Source of the DNA: Diaporthe sp. PMI_573 | Lineage: Eukaryota > Ascomycota > Sordariomycetes > Diaporthales > Diaporthaceae | Direction of reading: 5' to 3' | Length of the DNA: 64,000 nucleotides | Assembly (NCBI GenBank): GCA_021399435.1 | Contig: JAJTUP010000007.1 | Span: forward strand, 1,054,001-1,118,000 | In this document: positions 21,975-35,159 of the stretch, one piece after another | How the letters are laid out: each line of letters begins with the position of its first letter | Position numbering within the stretch: position 1 is the first letter of the stretch | Notes under the pieces: generated by a model | Told to the model about the DNA's origin: nothing | Databases searched by the model: none | What the model saw: the letters and a program-made list of their open reading frames with translations, nothing else | Made by a program: the position numbers and the translations under genes

Positions 21975-24900
21975 AAAGACCGGTGAAAGAAGGGGAAGAT
22001 CCTAAGGAAGTCACGACGATGCCGAGGGCAGCTCGGGAATACTTTAGCTTGATGATGCCCTGGCACGAGAACGGGAACGTAATTAACTACTTTAGCAGAG
22101 AATTGATGCTCTGGAAGCAGCTCGAACGACCATTGAAGTTAAGTCGAAAGACCTAAAGCTGGCTAATATTACTTTACTACCTATGGCCTGTACCCTTTAG
22201 TAATACAATAGCTGGATGATGGACATAGAAAGGGCCTATATCTTACAACTATAAACCCTCTATGATGACAAGATGAAAGTGATATATGTGTTGGACCATG
22301 TCGAGAAGGAGTGTCGAAACTGCTGGGATACTTATATGAAATCCTTGAGAAGAGGAGACGAGTCTGTATTTGACTATTATAAGTAGGACGAGTTTAAGAC
22401 TTTTAGCTCTAATTTCAAGAAGGATCCTTAAGGTGTATTAGGTGTTATTTAAAACTTGATTAATGTTGCTTACTAACGAGAAAACCAAGATCTATGGACC
22501 TTTTACTAGTACCTTGAAATGTTGGAATTGGAATAAGAAATGAGAAGTGATAGTTTGAGGGCTGAATTCTTTCTCTTGAGGTTGTTGGGATGGATATTGC
22601 TAGAGATTTAAACGAAATATGCCTTGAGTATGCTGGAGACTAGAGATAAGATGGTTAGAGTTGCCTAAGTGATTTGGGTTAATACCCTAGAGAGGGTTAG
22701 AAAGAGAAAATATGAGGAGGTAGGCCTGAAACGAGGGGAAACTAGTAGAACCCCTAATAAGAGAGGATAAGGAGGAAACTTTTTAGGAAGTGTTAGAGGA
22801 GGAAACTTCTTAGGAAGTGTTATGAATTTGAGGGGAAGAATTTTAAATAACCCCTGGCTGCGAGGCTAAGGTAGAGGCTGAGGATTTTGGGGTAGGAGTT
22901 CTTATACCCTGCTAAATTAGAATACTTAGGGAAGTACTTTTGAAGCAACCCTAAAGCTAAATCCTCTAGATGAAATAGGTAAGATGACTATATGCTATAG
23001 GTGTGGAAGTACCTATTATTATGCTCTAAACTACCTAGTACTGGTAGAAACTATAGTATTGGTAAATTAAGTACAAGGCTGTAGTAATTATTAGTCTAGG
23101 GGCTATTAAGGTTAGAACTAAGGGAGAGGGAGTTGAAGTACCTCTTAACTACCTATGGGAACAGTGTCTAAGGTTAAAGAGAGGGACTAGTAACTATACC
23201 TGGAAGTAGAAAAAGAGATAATTAAAGTCTGAGAGATATTTATAATCTTAGGTAAAGTAACTATAAAGTATAGTTAAAGACGTGTTAAGGTTAATCTAGA
23301 TATATAGGTATAAGTAGACTTAATTAGTATTTCTTTTATTAAGAAGTTTAGTCTTGAATTATCTATAAAGATATTAGTATCTGTGGTGGGAATCTAAGAA
23401 ACCATAGTTTTTATTTATAGTGTTTATTAAGTACCTTTGTTGCTTAAGGACTATTTTGGAAATTAGAGGAAGGAGATGTAAGATTATGTTGTAATTGAAA
23501 GGAAATGCTTGGAGTCTGTTTTGTTATTAGGTACTCTAGGTTTGGAATATTTTTGAATAGGGCTTGAAAGCTGTTTAAAGGATTAGTAGCTTTAACAGGA
23601 TGAGATTTGTGTGGTGGAATAGACTATAAAGTCTTTTATAAGGAATCGGGGGAAGGTCTTCTATTATTACGTAGTTCTTTCTACTACTAAACCTTCTGGT
23701 CTGGTAGGATAGGAAGGGAGAAGTTAGTGGGAGCCTTGAGGGATGGATGAAGAGGAGAAGTTACCCCTAGATTTGTCTTAGATGTACCTGTGATTGAAGG
23801 GATTAGAGGAGTTTTTTATTAAGGACTGGGCTAAGGAATTACTGTTAAGGAGGAAAGTAGATTATGTAATAGAGCTAGAAAAGGGGATTTTGCCCTCTTT
23901 TCTACTTCTATGTCTACTCTTATTAATGGAACTTAAGGTCTTGAGAGAATGGCTTGAAGAGAGTTTGAAGTTAGGGTAAATTACCTATAGTAAAAGTCCT
24001 GCTAGTGTGCTAGTTTTGTTTATGCTAAAAAAAGACGGAACTCTTTGACTTTATGTTAACTATAGGGCTTTAAATGAAATAATGATAAAAAATCGGTACC
24101 CTTTATTGCTAGTTTCGGAGATTCTAGATTAATTATTAGGTGTATAGTTTTTCTCTAAGATTGATTTGATGGATGTATACTATTGGATTTGTATCTAAGA
24201 GGGTAATGAATGGAAGACTGCTTTTTATACTTAATATAGATATTATAAATTTAGAGTAGTACTATTTAGATTAACTAATGTACTAGCTATGTTTTAATCT
24301 TTTATTATTAAGGTTTTAGGAGATTATATTAATGTCTATGTGATTGTTTATTTAGATGATATTTTGATTTTCTTAAGAAGCAAGGAAGAGTACGAGAAGT
24401 ATATATGGATGATTGTGGATTGTCTTATGATAGTAGAGTTATATAGCAATATTAAGAAGTACTACTTTTTTTAAGAAGAGATTGAGTTTTTAGGATTTTT
24501 GGTTAGAAGGAAGGGAGTCTGAATGGACCCTGATAGGATTAGGACTATCTAAGAATAGCTAATACTAACTACCTATTATAATATTTAAGTATTCTTGGGT
24601 TTCTATAACTTCTACTGAAGGTTTATTAAGGATTACTTGAAGATTATATAACTACTTAATAAGTAACTGAAGGGTATGAAATGTGGCTGAAAGCTAGGGG
24701 GGATGGATCTCTTTGCCCTAGAAAACGCTAAGATATGAAAGGTGTTTGAGGAGCTTAAGACGAGGTTTTAACAAGTGTCTCTTCTCTAATATTACGACCC
24801 TATGCTTTTTACTTGAATTAAGTATAATGTATTAGACGGAGCTGCTGTATTAGTAATTTTATAATAATATTACTATAAGAGTAAATCTTGATGGTATTTG

Positions 24901-26960
24901 ATTGCTTTTTGGTTGAAGAAGTTCTTAGAAGCTGAGCTTAATTAGACGACCTATAATAAGGAATTGAGTGTTATTGTTGAAAGTTTTAGGTATTGGCGAC
25001 AGTATCTTGAAGGGGTATAAGAACTGGTTATAGTTCTTTTTGATTATAATAATCTTTGTGGCTTTATAAAGTAAAAAGAACTGATGTAGAAATAGGTTTA
25101 ATAGCTGATGTATTTAGCTGGATTTGATTTTACTATTGAATACTGCTCTAGGAAGATAAATCTAGTAGATAGCCTATTGAGAAGGCCTGACTATATGTTA
25201 AAAGAAAAGCCTCTGAATTTAAGTTGGATCCTAACTCTGGAATTAAAGATGGTTGTGACTATTAGGAAGGATATATGATCCTATCTAGAAGACTAATAAT
25301 AGGTCTAGTTTGAGGCTGTAGTTAGAAGTACTAAAGTGTAAGAGGTCTTAAAACTTGATTTCTCTTTAATAGAGCGTTGGCTTAAGTCTGCAGCTCCCCT
25401 GTGGGGGTAGTTTATGATAAGAGTCCGGGTCTGGGTATGTGTTAGCGATGTAGGTATAATGTATCGAGGGCCCTACTCTCTGCTATTAGACTTGATTCGC
25501 GAAGCCTAGGGGGAAGACCCTATGATCTAGGCTGTCATTAAGAGGATTAAATCCTTGAACGGTGCTGTTTTGGATAGTTCTGGTTATGAGTTTTAAGACG
25601 GGCTCCTATACTAGAAGGGATGTATATGTATGTTAGAACAAGAAGCCTTGTGATAGGAGATTCTGCGAACCTACTATGATGAGCTGCTGAGTGGGCACTG
25701 GGGGCGAACGTGGATATGAATTCTAGTTGAAAGACATTTTTGCTGGCCGGGCTTGAAGGCTTTTATTACGGACTATGTATGCTTTTACGTAACGTGCTAA
25801 TATGTATCCGTGCTACGTTATTGCCTATATGGAGAGCTTGCTTTGTTACTAATTCTATTAGGCCCTATGTAAGAACTTAGTATGGACTTTGTTACTGGAC
25901 TCCTGACTGCTATTAGAGATGGCTGGGAAGTGGATATGATCCTGGTTATCGTGGATCGTTATATTAAGATGAGTTTCTTTACTGTAGTGAGTATGATGAT
26001 AAATGTTGCTGAACTAGCTGAGATCTTCTATAGGGAGATTGAATGTAAATGGGGACTATTTAAAGGAATTGTGACTAATAGAGGCATGACCTTTACTAGT
26101 AAGTTCTGGAAGATACTTTGCTAGCTAAGTGGAATTAAAACCTGATATATTACTGCTTACTACCTGTAGGGTGATGGATAAATGGAAAGAATGAACTAAA
26201 TCCTGGAATAATACCTAAGGGTGTTTATGGTGGAAAACGCCTGGAACTGGCTAAACTTGTTATATACTATATTTTTTGCTTGTAATTTAGCATAAAGTGC
26301 TATGATTAAAATGAGTCTGTTTAAAGCTCTCTTTGGCTACGAACTATCTTTTATTATTTTGTATGATAAATGGCCTACTGAGGACAGTGTTTCTTGGAGG
26401 GAGGTACTAGTAGTCGAGGAATGTATTGAAAAACTTTAGTAAATTTGAATAGATTATAAGGAGAACTGGAAATAGGTAGTTGAGATATAGGCCTGAAATT
26501 ATAATGATTGATACCAGCCTGTGTAATTTAAGATTAGCTAATAGGTATTGTTGATGACTAAGCATCTACTTCTAAAAAACAGGAAGCTTGCTCTACGGAG
26601 GGTTGGCTTATTTAGGATTATGTCTTGAGTGGGTAAGCAGGCCTATGGTCTGACCCTATTGGAGAAGTATTTCTGAATATACTATGTATACTATGTGAGC
26701 TAGCTGGAGCCCTGGGTAGCGAGAAACCTGAAGGACCTAATAGAAGGCGTCCTGGACCTACCGGACTTAGAGGATGAATAGGCTGAATGGGAGCTGGAAG
26801 AGATCTGAGACTACTAGAAGATTGAGGATACTATGTACTACTTAGTGAAGTGGAAAGGATGGCCTAGTGAATATAACTTATGGGTACTGGAAGACGAAAT
26901 GTTGGTAGACGAAACTATTATGAAGTACTAGAAAGGGAGAGGGTTGAAGCAAAGCTGGAA
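21975..26960 (+). pseudogene. gag-pol relic of the first chromovirus
   Basis: Order gag, protease, reverse transcriptase, RNase H, integrase, chromodomain. Identifiable fragments include VNYRALNEIMIKNRYPLL (RT) and the YLDD active site. In the integrase, TNRGMTFTSKFW replaces the family's SDRG, so a catalytic Asp has become Asn (G to A). Numerous in-frame stops make it non-functional. The chromodomain at the end of pol is the hallmark of chromoviruses and normally steers integration to heterochromatin. Confidence 0.85.
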
Positions 26961-27018
26961 GAGGACCTAAGACTAGACTGGTGGAGGCTGTAGGAAGTGG
27001 CTATGAATTAAGTAGTGA

Positions 27019-27320
27019 TAGGCTGATGAAGGCTAGGATAGCTAGATGACTGGTTGATGAAGTTGATGTTGGCCTGATGAGTGCTAGATGGTAGGCTGAT
27101 GAAGTTGATGTTGGCCTAATGAGTGCTAGATGGTAGGCTGATGAAGTTAATGTTGGTCTGATGAGTGCTAGATGGCTGGCTGATGAAGTTGAGGTTGACT
27201 GGATGAGTACTAGAGGCTGGCTGATGAAGTTGATGTTGGCCTAATAAGTACTAGATGACTGGCTGATGAAGCTAATGTTAGATAGATGAGTGTTAGAGAA
27301 CTGATGGGTAAACTAGAGGC
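27019..27320. repeat. Tandem repeat, ~42-bp unit, about 6-7 copies
   Basis: Copies share GCTGATGAAGTTGATGTTGG followed by CCTGATGAGTGCTAGATGG, with scattered G-to-A and C-to-T differences. The array sits just after the chromodomain inside the first chromovirus. Confidence 0.8.
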
Positions 27321-28750
27321 TGGCCTAATGATAGGGAAATGTTTCTAGGTAAAGGTTTACTAAGGGGCTATTAAGTATTACCTGAGTAGAGGAGGGCTTT
27401 GAAGATTAATGTATTAGAATTAAGTATGAATAATCTTAGAAATATCTAGGTTAAGGGGGGACTAGAAGGGTCTCTGAAAAAGTAATGTAAGGGTATTGTT
27501 ATCCCTACTCCTAAAAAACTAAGCCCCCTCTACTAGTACTAATTACTAAGCTATTATATCTTTAAGTAACTAGTAGGGAAGAGCCGTCTATATCCTATGG
27601 GTTATCTCCTGTAGTAGTAGCAGAAACCCCTTTAGCTAGGTCCTGAAAGCATTATTTATAATCCGTGAAACCTCTAAGAGAAACCTTTAAACCAAGCTGT
27701 GCTAGATCAGGAACCTATTGTTGGCTAGAATTATGTGTAGTATGCTATGACGAGTATTGACTAGGTCCCTTAAGATCTTCTTATAAAGGGCGTCTATCGA
27801 GTTAGCTAAGCTAAACTATACTAAATGAAGCAGGTGTGAATTAGCTAGGGCCTGTAACTAAAAGATACTGGCCTCTATAATGGCTGATTTCTGAGTAGAT
27901 TAGCGTATAATTATGCCTTGAAATGTAGGGGACTTATGTTTGTAACCTTAATTAATTTCTTCTTCTAGGAGCCTTTTTTATACTTTGGGTTCTCTATTGT
28001 TTTTTGAAATGCTGGAGTATTGCTTGATCCGTTTGCGGATAGGTTTATTAAGGTTTGGGCTAGGCGAACCTATGAAATTAATAGCTGGTTTTCTTGTGTA
28101 ATTAATAGAGGAGGATTTGTAGCTTAGGTAATTCTCCTTAGAAGGGCTCTTGTAAAATGTAAGTTAGAGATCAACCTAATAATTAAAGGATCCCCCTATA
28201 ATGGTTAATAGAAGTGATAACGATAGATAGGAGGATACTTATTATTATATAAGGTAAGTGATGCTTTGTAATGTATTAATTATACTAAAAGCTCTTTGAA
28301 CTGGTTATAGTATAGGTTATATCCTCCTGTAAGGAAGGTATATCTTTTTTAAACCTCTTAAGAAAACTATGTATATAGGCTTTGTAAGGAGCTTGGGACT
28401 GGATTGTTTGACTCTAGGTCTATACTCTCTTGTTTTGTCTAGATATATTGCGTGAGGTTTGGATGACGTCTGTAGGGGCTGCTGTCATGCGTTGCTAGCT
28501 GGGAGGCGTTGTGTGTCTGAGGGCCTTGGTAAGCATGTGTGACTATATGAACTTGTTAGTAGAGGAAGTTAGTCTCTTCGGGGTTTGAGGTACTTTTAGG
28601 GGTCTGCTCTGGTTCAGCTTGTCTAGTAACGCGGTGATGCTTGCTACTATCTTGTAATGAGTTTGAGGGGTCTATAGGGTAGTAGCGGGCTGCTTACTAG
28701 CTATCTTCGAGGACTTACCTCGAGTTATAGTCAAGGTATTACTCTATTTA

Positions 28751-29100
28751 GAGGAGGATAGCTCTAAAGAGGAAGAGATGGTTAGAGGATTTATAATAGG
28801 GCTGGTGTGATTATTATTAAACCCCTCAGGACTTGAACCTAATGAGTTAGGGAACTTTGTAAATAGGTTATTCTGACCTTACGGGGAGGATGACTATAAG
28901 TAGTGTGAAGAGCTACCTTTGCTGGTAGAATTAATGGAAGGAGAATAAAAGTAAACGGGGGCTAGAGGCCTAAGGCTAGAAGTACTTACTGAAGAAGACC
29001 GGGAATAATTATAAGACCCCTTTGAAGAGGAAGGTAACGCTTTACCTAGTAGTGAGGGTAAGAAGCCTTTAAATAAGCTAGATGAGTAAGATATAATAAA
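28751..29100 (+). pseudogene. Relic of an acidic ORF between pol and 3' LTR
   Basis: One plus-strand frame reads as an Asp/Glu-rich protein (EEDSSKEEEMVRGF, later FEEEGNALPSSEGKK) broken only by TGA, TAA and TAG codons of the type C-to-T mutation creates. No known domain is recognised. The surrounding 27.4-29.3 kb between the chromodomain and the LTR is otherwise unassigned. Confidence 0.4.
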
Positions 29101-29392
29101 GGTATCAAGAAGTAATTATGAAAACTATTCGAAGTAGTAGATAGAAAAAGAGCTATGGCGATAACTTTAAGAAGTAGTGAAGTATAGGTTGGAGAGAGAG
29201 AGAGGTTAAAAGTAGCCTGAAGGGCAAGCTATTTAAACTATGCTACCTGGCCTGTGTGGTGCTGAAAAGGTTGTGTATGGGTTTAGAATGTTCTGTGAGT
29301 TACCGGAGGTAGTGACTGGAAGGTGCCTATGAAAGCTGTATGAAAGCCGTGGTTGATGGCCTGGGGACGGGCCTTTGGGGGGAAGGCATAAT

Positions 29393-29586
29393 TGTAATGG
29401 CCGGGCGGAAGCTATGCGGAAGCCCTAGTGTGGCCCTGGCGAAGGCCCTTCTAGAAAGGGACCTGAAGCCCTTATGTTTTAGACTAGAGGGGGGCAAGAA
29501 TCAGTCTTGCACCATACCTATACCTAATATACGTGCTGGCCTTCCTAGTTCACCAGACCATCGTGCCTAGTGCAGAGCCCATTACA
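29393..29586 (+). repeat. 3' LTR of the first chromovirus, 194 bp
   Basis: It starts TGTAATGG and ends CCCATTACA, the inverted TG...CA ends expected of an LTR. It is collinear with the first half of the 5' copy. Confidence 0.75.
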
Positions 29587-29665
29587 TAAATAGGCTACTT
29601 ATAAGTATATTCCCTTTGCTTATTGTACTAAATATACCTAATAACTTAAATAAATTAATACCCTT

Positions 29666-30202
29666 TGTTAAACGGAAACGCTTGTGTGGGCGCTGCACGT
29701 AAGGGGTTACCCTAGACTTTACGTAGGGAGTTACCCTAGACTTGGCACTTTTTTCAGCTAAGTGCCTATGTGGCGTGCGCGCTGGCAGATGAGTTTGGTG
29801 GCCGTGAGCCGATTTTTTTGGGCTATTGTAAGACCCTAACTTTGTACCTCTGCATTCCCCTTATTTCTTACCCAAAAAGCATGTAACTTAGTTCATTAGA
29901 TAGCCTGATTTCTGAAGTTTATCTGTATTTAGTTTGGTTACTGTCAGGGTTAGGGTTGGCTGGCTTTTGAAAGTTAAAGATAGTGGGTCCGAGGGCCGAA
30001 TTTTCCGGCCTCCCTATCTGCGCACCAGAGCCAACCCACGCGTGCCTAAGGGTGAGACGATGTCGGAGGGACTGTGAGGAGGGCTGACAGAAGCCCACTC
30101 AAATTCAATGCAAAGTTGTCCGAACCACTCTTAATTGTCCCAACAAGACCTCCAGTGCACCCTACTGCTACCTGACACCTATTCGATCCACTAACCTTCA
30201 GA
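29666..30202 (+). repeat. LTR-like ~522-bp repeat, copy A
   Basis: It starts TGTTAAACGGAAACGC and ends CCACTAACCTTCAGA. It matches five other copies in the window along its whole length. No matching 5-bp target duplication is found at its two ends, unlike copies C, E and F. It may be a recombined copy. Confidence 0.8.
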
Positions 30203-31151
30203 ATGTTAAACAGTGTCCTGAAAATATAAGTTGTTCTTACTGGCTTGTAAGTATAGCGCGTTGCTTTTACACTAGTATAGCGGCTATTTTCTCAATAGAT
30301 AATATTATAAACTAATATACTAGTATTAAGAAAACCTATTTAAATAATTTAAGCAACCTAAAATAACTGCTATAATATAAGATATTATATACCAAGGTAT
30401 AAGGTTATAAAATATACTTAAACTTAAGTTAAGGTTAAGCTTATAAGGCTTACTTATAAGCCCAGCAAGCAGGCTTACTAGCTTGCCTAATAACCTAGCA
30501 AGCTACTAAAACGTTATAAATATATAAGAATATAATCTTTATTATAATAAATAGCTTTTATAAAATAAACTCTTTAGTTGTTAATCTAAGTATTTAGCTT
30601 AAACAACTAAATAGCCTTACCACTTATAATTATACTCTTTAAAGGGAATAATATCTTTATATACTAAACAGTTAAGTATCACCTTTATACTAAACTGCTA
30701 ATATAAACCCTACAGGTTACCTACTAAACCCTATAAAAGTTTAGTGTAATTATAATAATAAACCTCTTATATTTGTTTACAGCTATACTTACTTATAGCA
30801 GCCTTTAATACTTCCTACTTTAAGTATAGCAACCTTTAAAACATTAAGAATAAAAAGAGATTACCCTTAAGGTAAAATATCGCTTAGCTAAATATCTTTT
30901 AAAAGGTTAAAATATTATTAGAAAAAAGGGTTCTAATAAACTTACTAAGTAACTTCTCTAATATTACTTAAAGCAACATTATTAATAGTACCTAGCTTAA
31001 GTATTACTAAGTTATTAATATAATTAAACTAAACCTTTACTATAATAAATTAAATAACTTATTATATATTACCTTAATTTACAAAGGTAAATATCTAACT
31101 AAATATATTAATATTATAACAGCAATTAATAATCCTATTTAAAAGCAATTA
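30203..31151. other. AT-rich degenerate sequence
   Basis: Begins with a 93-bp segment (30204-30296, TGTTAAACAGTGTCCTG...) that recurs inverted at 50027-50120. The rest is TpA-rich with no coding frame. Confidence 0.55.
30204..30296 (+). repeat. 93-bp inverted repeat, left copy
   Basis: It starts TGTTAAACAGTGTCCTG and matches the reverse complement of 50027-50120 with few differences. The two point at each other across about 20 kb. Confidence 0.75.
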
Positions 31152-31269
31152 TGTTAAACAGAAACGCTTCTGCCGGCGTGCATGCCCTATGGGCACTTAG
31201 AGAAAATCCAGTGCCAAGTCTAGGGTAACTCCTTACGTGCAGCGCCCACACAAGCGTTTCCGTTTAACA
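31152..31269. mobile_element. 118-bp MITE-like element with terminal inverted repeats
   Basis: It begins TGTTAAACAGAAACGCTT and ends AAGCGTTTCCGTTTAACA, so the ends are inverted repeats of about 18 bp with one mismatch. Read in reverse, its first ~120 bp match the start of the 522-bp repeat family. It looks like a short deletion derivative with two outer ends. Confidence 0.7.
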
Positions 31270-31464
31270 CCCCTTCTGTTGAAGATATAGGCCTAAAATA
31301 GGCCTATAGCATTTAACCCTTACTCTAAATAGAAATGTGAGAGAAAAGAAAAGCCCCCTATAGAAAGAAAACCCCTTCTGAAAGAAATCTATCTACTACT
31401 GAAGAAATAGTAGCTAGAGGGCCCTATAGGCCCCCTTCTACTCCACTAACTCTACTAGGCCAAG

Positions 31465-34400
31465 CTAGCCTAGAAACACCTGAAATTTAGGTGCTGGAAG
31501 GGCTTTTGTAAGCCCGTCTGCTACCATTTTACTGGTCTCTAGGTATTTAACCTCGAGGGTCCCCTTCTGAACTTCAGCATGTAGGTAGTGGTACCTTAGA
31601 AGGGTGTGCTTAGTCCTTTGGTGATGTGAGGGGTCCTTAGCAGTGGAGATAGCGCCCGTATTATCTCCATAGAGGATGGTAGGCCTTGGAATAGGCCTAT
31701 TCAGCTCCGTATAGAGCCCACGAAGCCACTGGATTTCCCTAGTGGCCTCTATAAGCCCTATAAATTCAGCCTCTAGCGTAGATAACGCTATAGTGCTTCC
31801 TCGCTTCGATTTCCAAGAAATAGGCCCCCCACCTAGGGTAAATACATACCCGTAGGTTGACTTTGAGGAGGCCTTATCTCCAGCATAGTCGCTATCAGAA
31901 TAGCCTATAGGCTCTAAAATAGAGCTCTGTAGAGGGTTTTTTAGGCCCTTTGCAGAATACCTAATAGCTAGTTGTCGGTGGCTATTTAGGTACCTAAATA
32001 GGTTCTGAGCAGCAGATAGGTGCTGAAGCTTAGAAGCTTGAAAAGCCCTAGCTAACCACTGGACCGGAAAGCTTATATCAGGCCTAGTTTGGGTAACTAA
32101 ATACATAGCGGTACCCACTATAGCCTGAAAACGCTTATGTCGAATTCGGTCTAGTGTAGGCCCTTCGATAGGGCCTAAATTAACTAAATTTGGCTGGAGA
32201 GGAACTGAAATAGGCCTAGAACCCTCTAGATTGAAGGTTCTGATAGCTTCCTCTATGTACTGGCTCTGAGAGAGCCATAGGGTTCGGTTAGGGCGGTCCC
32301 TAATAATTCGAACCCCTAGAAAGAAGCTTGCAAGGCCCCTATCTTCTATAGCGTATGCCTTATGTATTTGTCTCTTTAAGGCCTGAATTTTCGAGATTAC
32401 AGGCCCTATAATTAGGCAATCATCGACGTAGGTCACTATAAATAGGCCTGACGCCCTGCTGTAGAAAACGGCGGAGTCTGAGAGTAGTGGCTCAAAGCCT
32501 AAGCTTTTCAGAAGGTTAATAACTATCTGTTGCCACTCTCTAGGGGCCTGCTTTAGGCCGTATAGTGCTTTATTCAGCCGAATTATCTGCTGAATAGAGG
32601 GGTTATAGCCAGCTTTAGCTAATAGCCTCTAAATAAGGCTACTGGCTTGAGCTGCAAATTCTCTAAAACCCTCTGGAAGCGCCATAAAGACCTGTTCTTT
32701 CAGCGTACCGTTTAGGAAGGCACCTATAAAATCGATCTGCTCGATTTCCCAGTCTAGAATAGCGGCTAGCGCTAGTAGTACCCTCCAGGTAGGGGGGGTA
32801 GAGGTAGAGGCAAAAGTGTCTGTATAATCCACTCCTTCTCTCTGTTGGAATCCTCTAACTACTAATCGAGCTTTAAACTTAAAAACTCGATTATTCTCGT
32901 CCTTTTTTTCTCTTAGGACTAGTCGACTAGTAATAGGCTTTCGACCTTCTGGAAGCTTACTATCTGGCCAAAATTCGAGGGTATTTTGTAGAATAATCTG
33001 CTTAAATTCGCTGTAGATCGCCTGTAGCCATTTAGCCCTGTTAGGGCTTTTTAGCACCTGTTTCCAGGTCTGGAGGCTTTAGCATTAGTAGTACTATATG
33101 CTTTTTGGCGTGCTTTCTCAAAAATAGAGTAGACGATCTGTTTAGCATATGATAGGTCTATTTCTTCAGGTAGAGTTGGACCTAAACCCTCTGGGGACGA
33201 CTTTGTAGGGCCTAGAATAGGCTCTATATTCTCTAATTCCCCGGAACCTACAGGGGGGTCCCTGGAACCCTGTTGGGGGTCCCCTTCTGCAGAGAGTGCA
33301 GGTAAGCCTGAGAGAGGCTCTTCTGGGGGGTCTAAAATAGACCCGGCAGGTACTACAGGGCCTGAGAGAGGCCTAGTAGGTTCTAAAAGACCTGAGAGAG
33401 GCCCTTCAGCGGTTGTAGGGTCTATATCCCTATCTAGAGGGTCTGAGAGACCCTCTACTACCCCTTCTGGCCTAAAACCGCCACTAGTATCCAAGCTAGT
33501 ATCTATACTGCTTAAATCCTTGTAAATCTTGACAATAGAGGTTTTTAAAATAGTATGCCTTTTAGGGATATATACTTGGTATATATTATTCCCTAATACT
33601 GCTAACAAATAGCCTGTTTCAGTTCTAGGGGCTAGTTTATAGCCCTTTGGACGCTTTTCTTTAGGTAGGAAGACCTTACAGCGAGCCCCTATAACCCTGT
33701 ATCTCTTTAGAAGAGGTTTATGGGTTTTAGAAGGCTCTAGCCCATCGTGGAGCTCCTGATAGGCTGTAAGGTCTCTATTTGTAAGAGCAGTAGAGTTAAT
33801 TAACTTTAAAACGGTAGGTATAGTAAAATACCATAGATATAGCGGTAGGCCTGCAGCAAGCATAGTAGCCCTTAAACGGTCCAGAATAACCCTAATAGAG
33901 CGTTCTATTAGACCGTTTTGCTTGTGGATATAGGGGCTGCTAGTTGAAAAATCTATGTCTTTATGCTGTAGCCAAGCCTGTAGGCTAGCATTTATCTCCT
34001 TCCTACCGTTAAAATGGAAGCCCTTAGGGTACCGCCTAAATAGGGCTTTCAAGGACCTGAAAAAGCCCTTAATAGTATCTATAATAGGGTCTCCATCTCG
34101 GCTTTTTAGCAGGAAAAGCCACCGAAATCTAGACTTTCTATCTACTATTAGTAGTCCAATAGGGCACTTATTATAGGGTATAGGCTTAATAAAAAAGGTG
34201 TCCCCTTCTAAAGAGTCTAATATATCCTCTAGATTGTCTATAGGCCTATGGTTAAGCCTATGGACTGCTTTAGCCCTATCGTAAGCTAAGCAGAGAAAGT
34301 CCTTTTCTAAGATAGAATTAAAATTAGGTACCTCCTGGGCAATTTTAGCCGTCTTCTTTAGTAGACGAAGGCTTATATGCCCTAATCTCTTATGCCAGAG

Positions 34401-34980
34401 ATAAGCTAGTTTGAGTAGCTTAGGGGATCCTTTAGAAGGTTTAGTGGCCTTTCTAGAAGGCGAGGGGCCTTTTAAAAGGAGATCTTCTAGGTCCTCTGTG
34501 GCCCTACCCCCCCTATTTCCTACAGGCGTTTCTGGCCGAGAGGGCGAAAGACCTATAGAAGGGGGCGTGCGAGGGACCTGTACTGGAAGACCCTGTATCT
34601 TAGGGTTAGGCTTCTGTAGCCCAGAACCTGAGGCAGTAGAGCCTGTAGAGGACCCGGAAGGGCCTAATTCTTTTGTAAGAATAGGCTCTTTAGGGGTAGG
34701 GATTTTTTTATAGTTCCTAGCTGCCTCTCTATTAAAAGGGGGTAGTACTATCTCCAAAGCTTTTGTATTATTACTGGGGACATAGTATATACTATTTGCT
34801 TGGTAGAATAGACTTGTGGGGCCTGTACCCCCTTCTGAGGGATAAAAAATCCCGTTTTAGAAGGGTTTAGGCGTATAATTGGTTGCTGATCAGCTTTATA
34901 GAGGGTATTTTTTGAAAGATAACCTTTTGCATTATAGTGGCGAAGACTACTAAAAATGCTTATATCTATAGAGGGCATAA
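31465..34980 (-). pseudogene. copia pol: integrase, reverse transcriptase, RNase H (interrupted)
   Basis: Three successive open blocks. The integrase block (34757-33051) has LWHKRLGHISLRLLKK and the Asp-containing IVDRKSRFRWLFLL. The RT block (33057-32629) has KFKARLVVRGFQQREGVDY and ends at a TAG followed by more RT sequence. The RT/RNase H block (32436-31465) has YVDD, the copia active site, and DSDYAGDKASSKSTYGYVF. The upstream piece 34978-34748 continues the protease-integrase region. The few stops are compatible with CAG to TAG changes. It would act in retrotransposon replication if intact. Confidence 0.85.
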
Positions 34981-35159
34981 ATAGTGCCTCTTTTAGGACT
35001 AGACGCTTAGTCTTGGCTAGGTTTTCAGGGCTAACTACCTAAAATACAGCGTTGTCTCTACCTGAGGGGTAAACCCTACCCCCACCTATCTGTAGGTACC
35101 TAAAATTGCCGGTAGTTACTAAATTAGTAAATAAAGAACGGCTATTTACTATATGTACT

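Larger units (their letters stand above)
21723..29586 (+). mobile_element. Decayed Ty3/gypsy LTR retrotransposon (chromovirus)
   Basis: Terminal repeats begin TGTAAYGGCCGGGCGGAAGC at 21723 and again at 29393. Between them, on the plus strand, are a gag relic (with a CYRCG zinc-knuckle remnant near 22984), reverse transcriptase with YLDD at 24349-24360, an RNase H relic, integrase (MDFVTGL at 25882), and a chromodomain (YYLVKWKGWPSEYNLW, near 26830-26880). Dozens of TAA/TAG/TGA stops interrupt the frames, mostly explained by C-to-T on either strand. The element is dead. Confidence 0.88.

Noticed and set aside
24349..24360. Domesticated or diversity-generating reverse transcriptase
   Set aside because: The RT sits in a standard gag-pol order with integrase and chromodomain between LTRs and is full of stops.
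29940..29960. Telomere-like GGGTTAGGG strings inside the 522-bp repeats and a gypsy LTR
   Set aside because: Only one or two units occur, at a fixed place in each repeat copy, so they are part of the repeat and not telomeric DNA.
34411..34713. 100-codon plus-strand ORF within the copia element
   Set aside because: It is the antisense shadow of the Ser/Pro-rich linker of the copia polyprotein.
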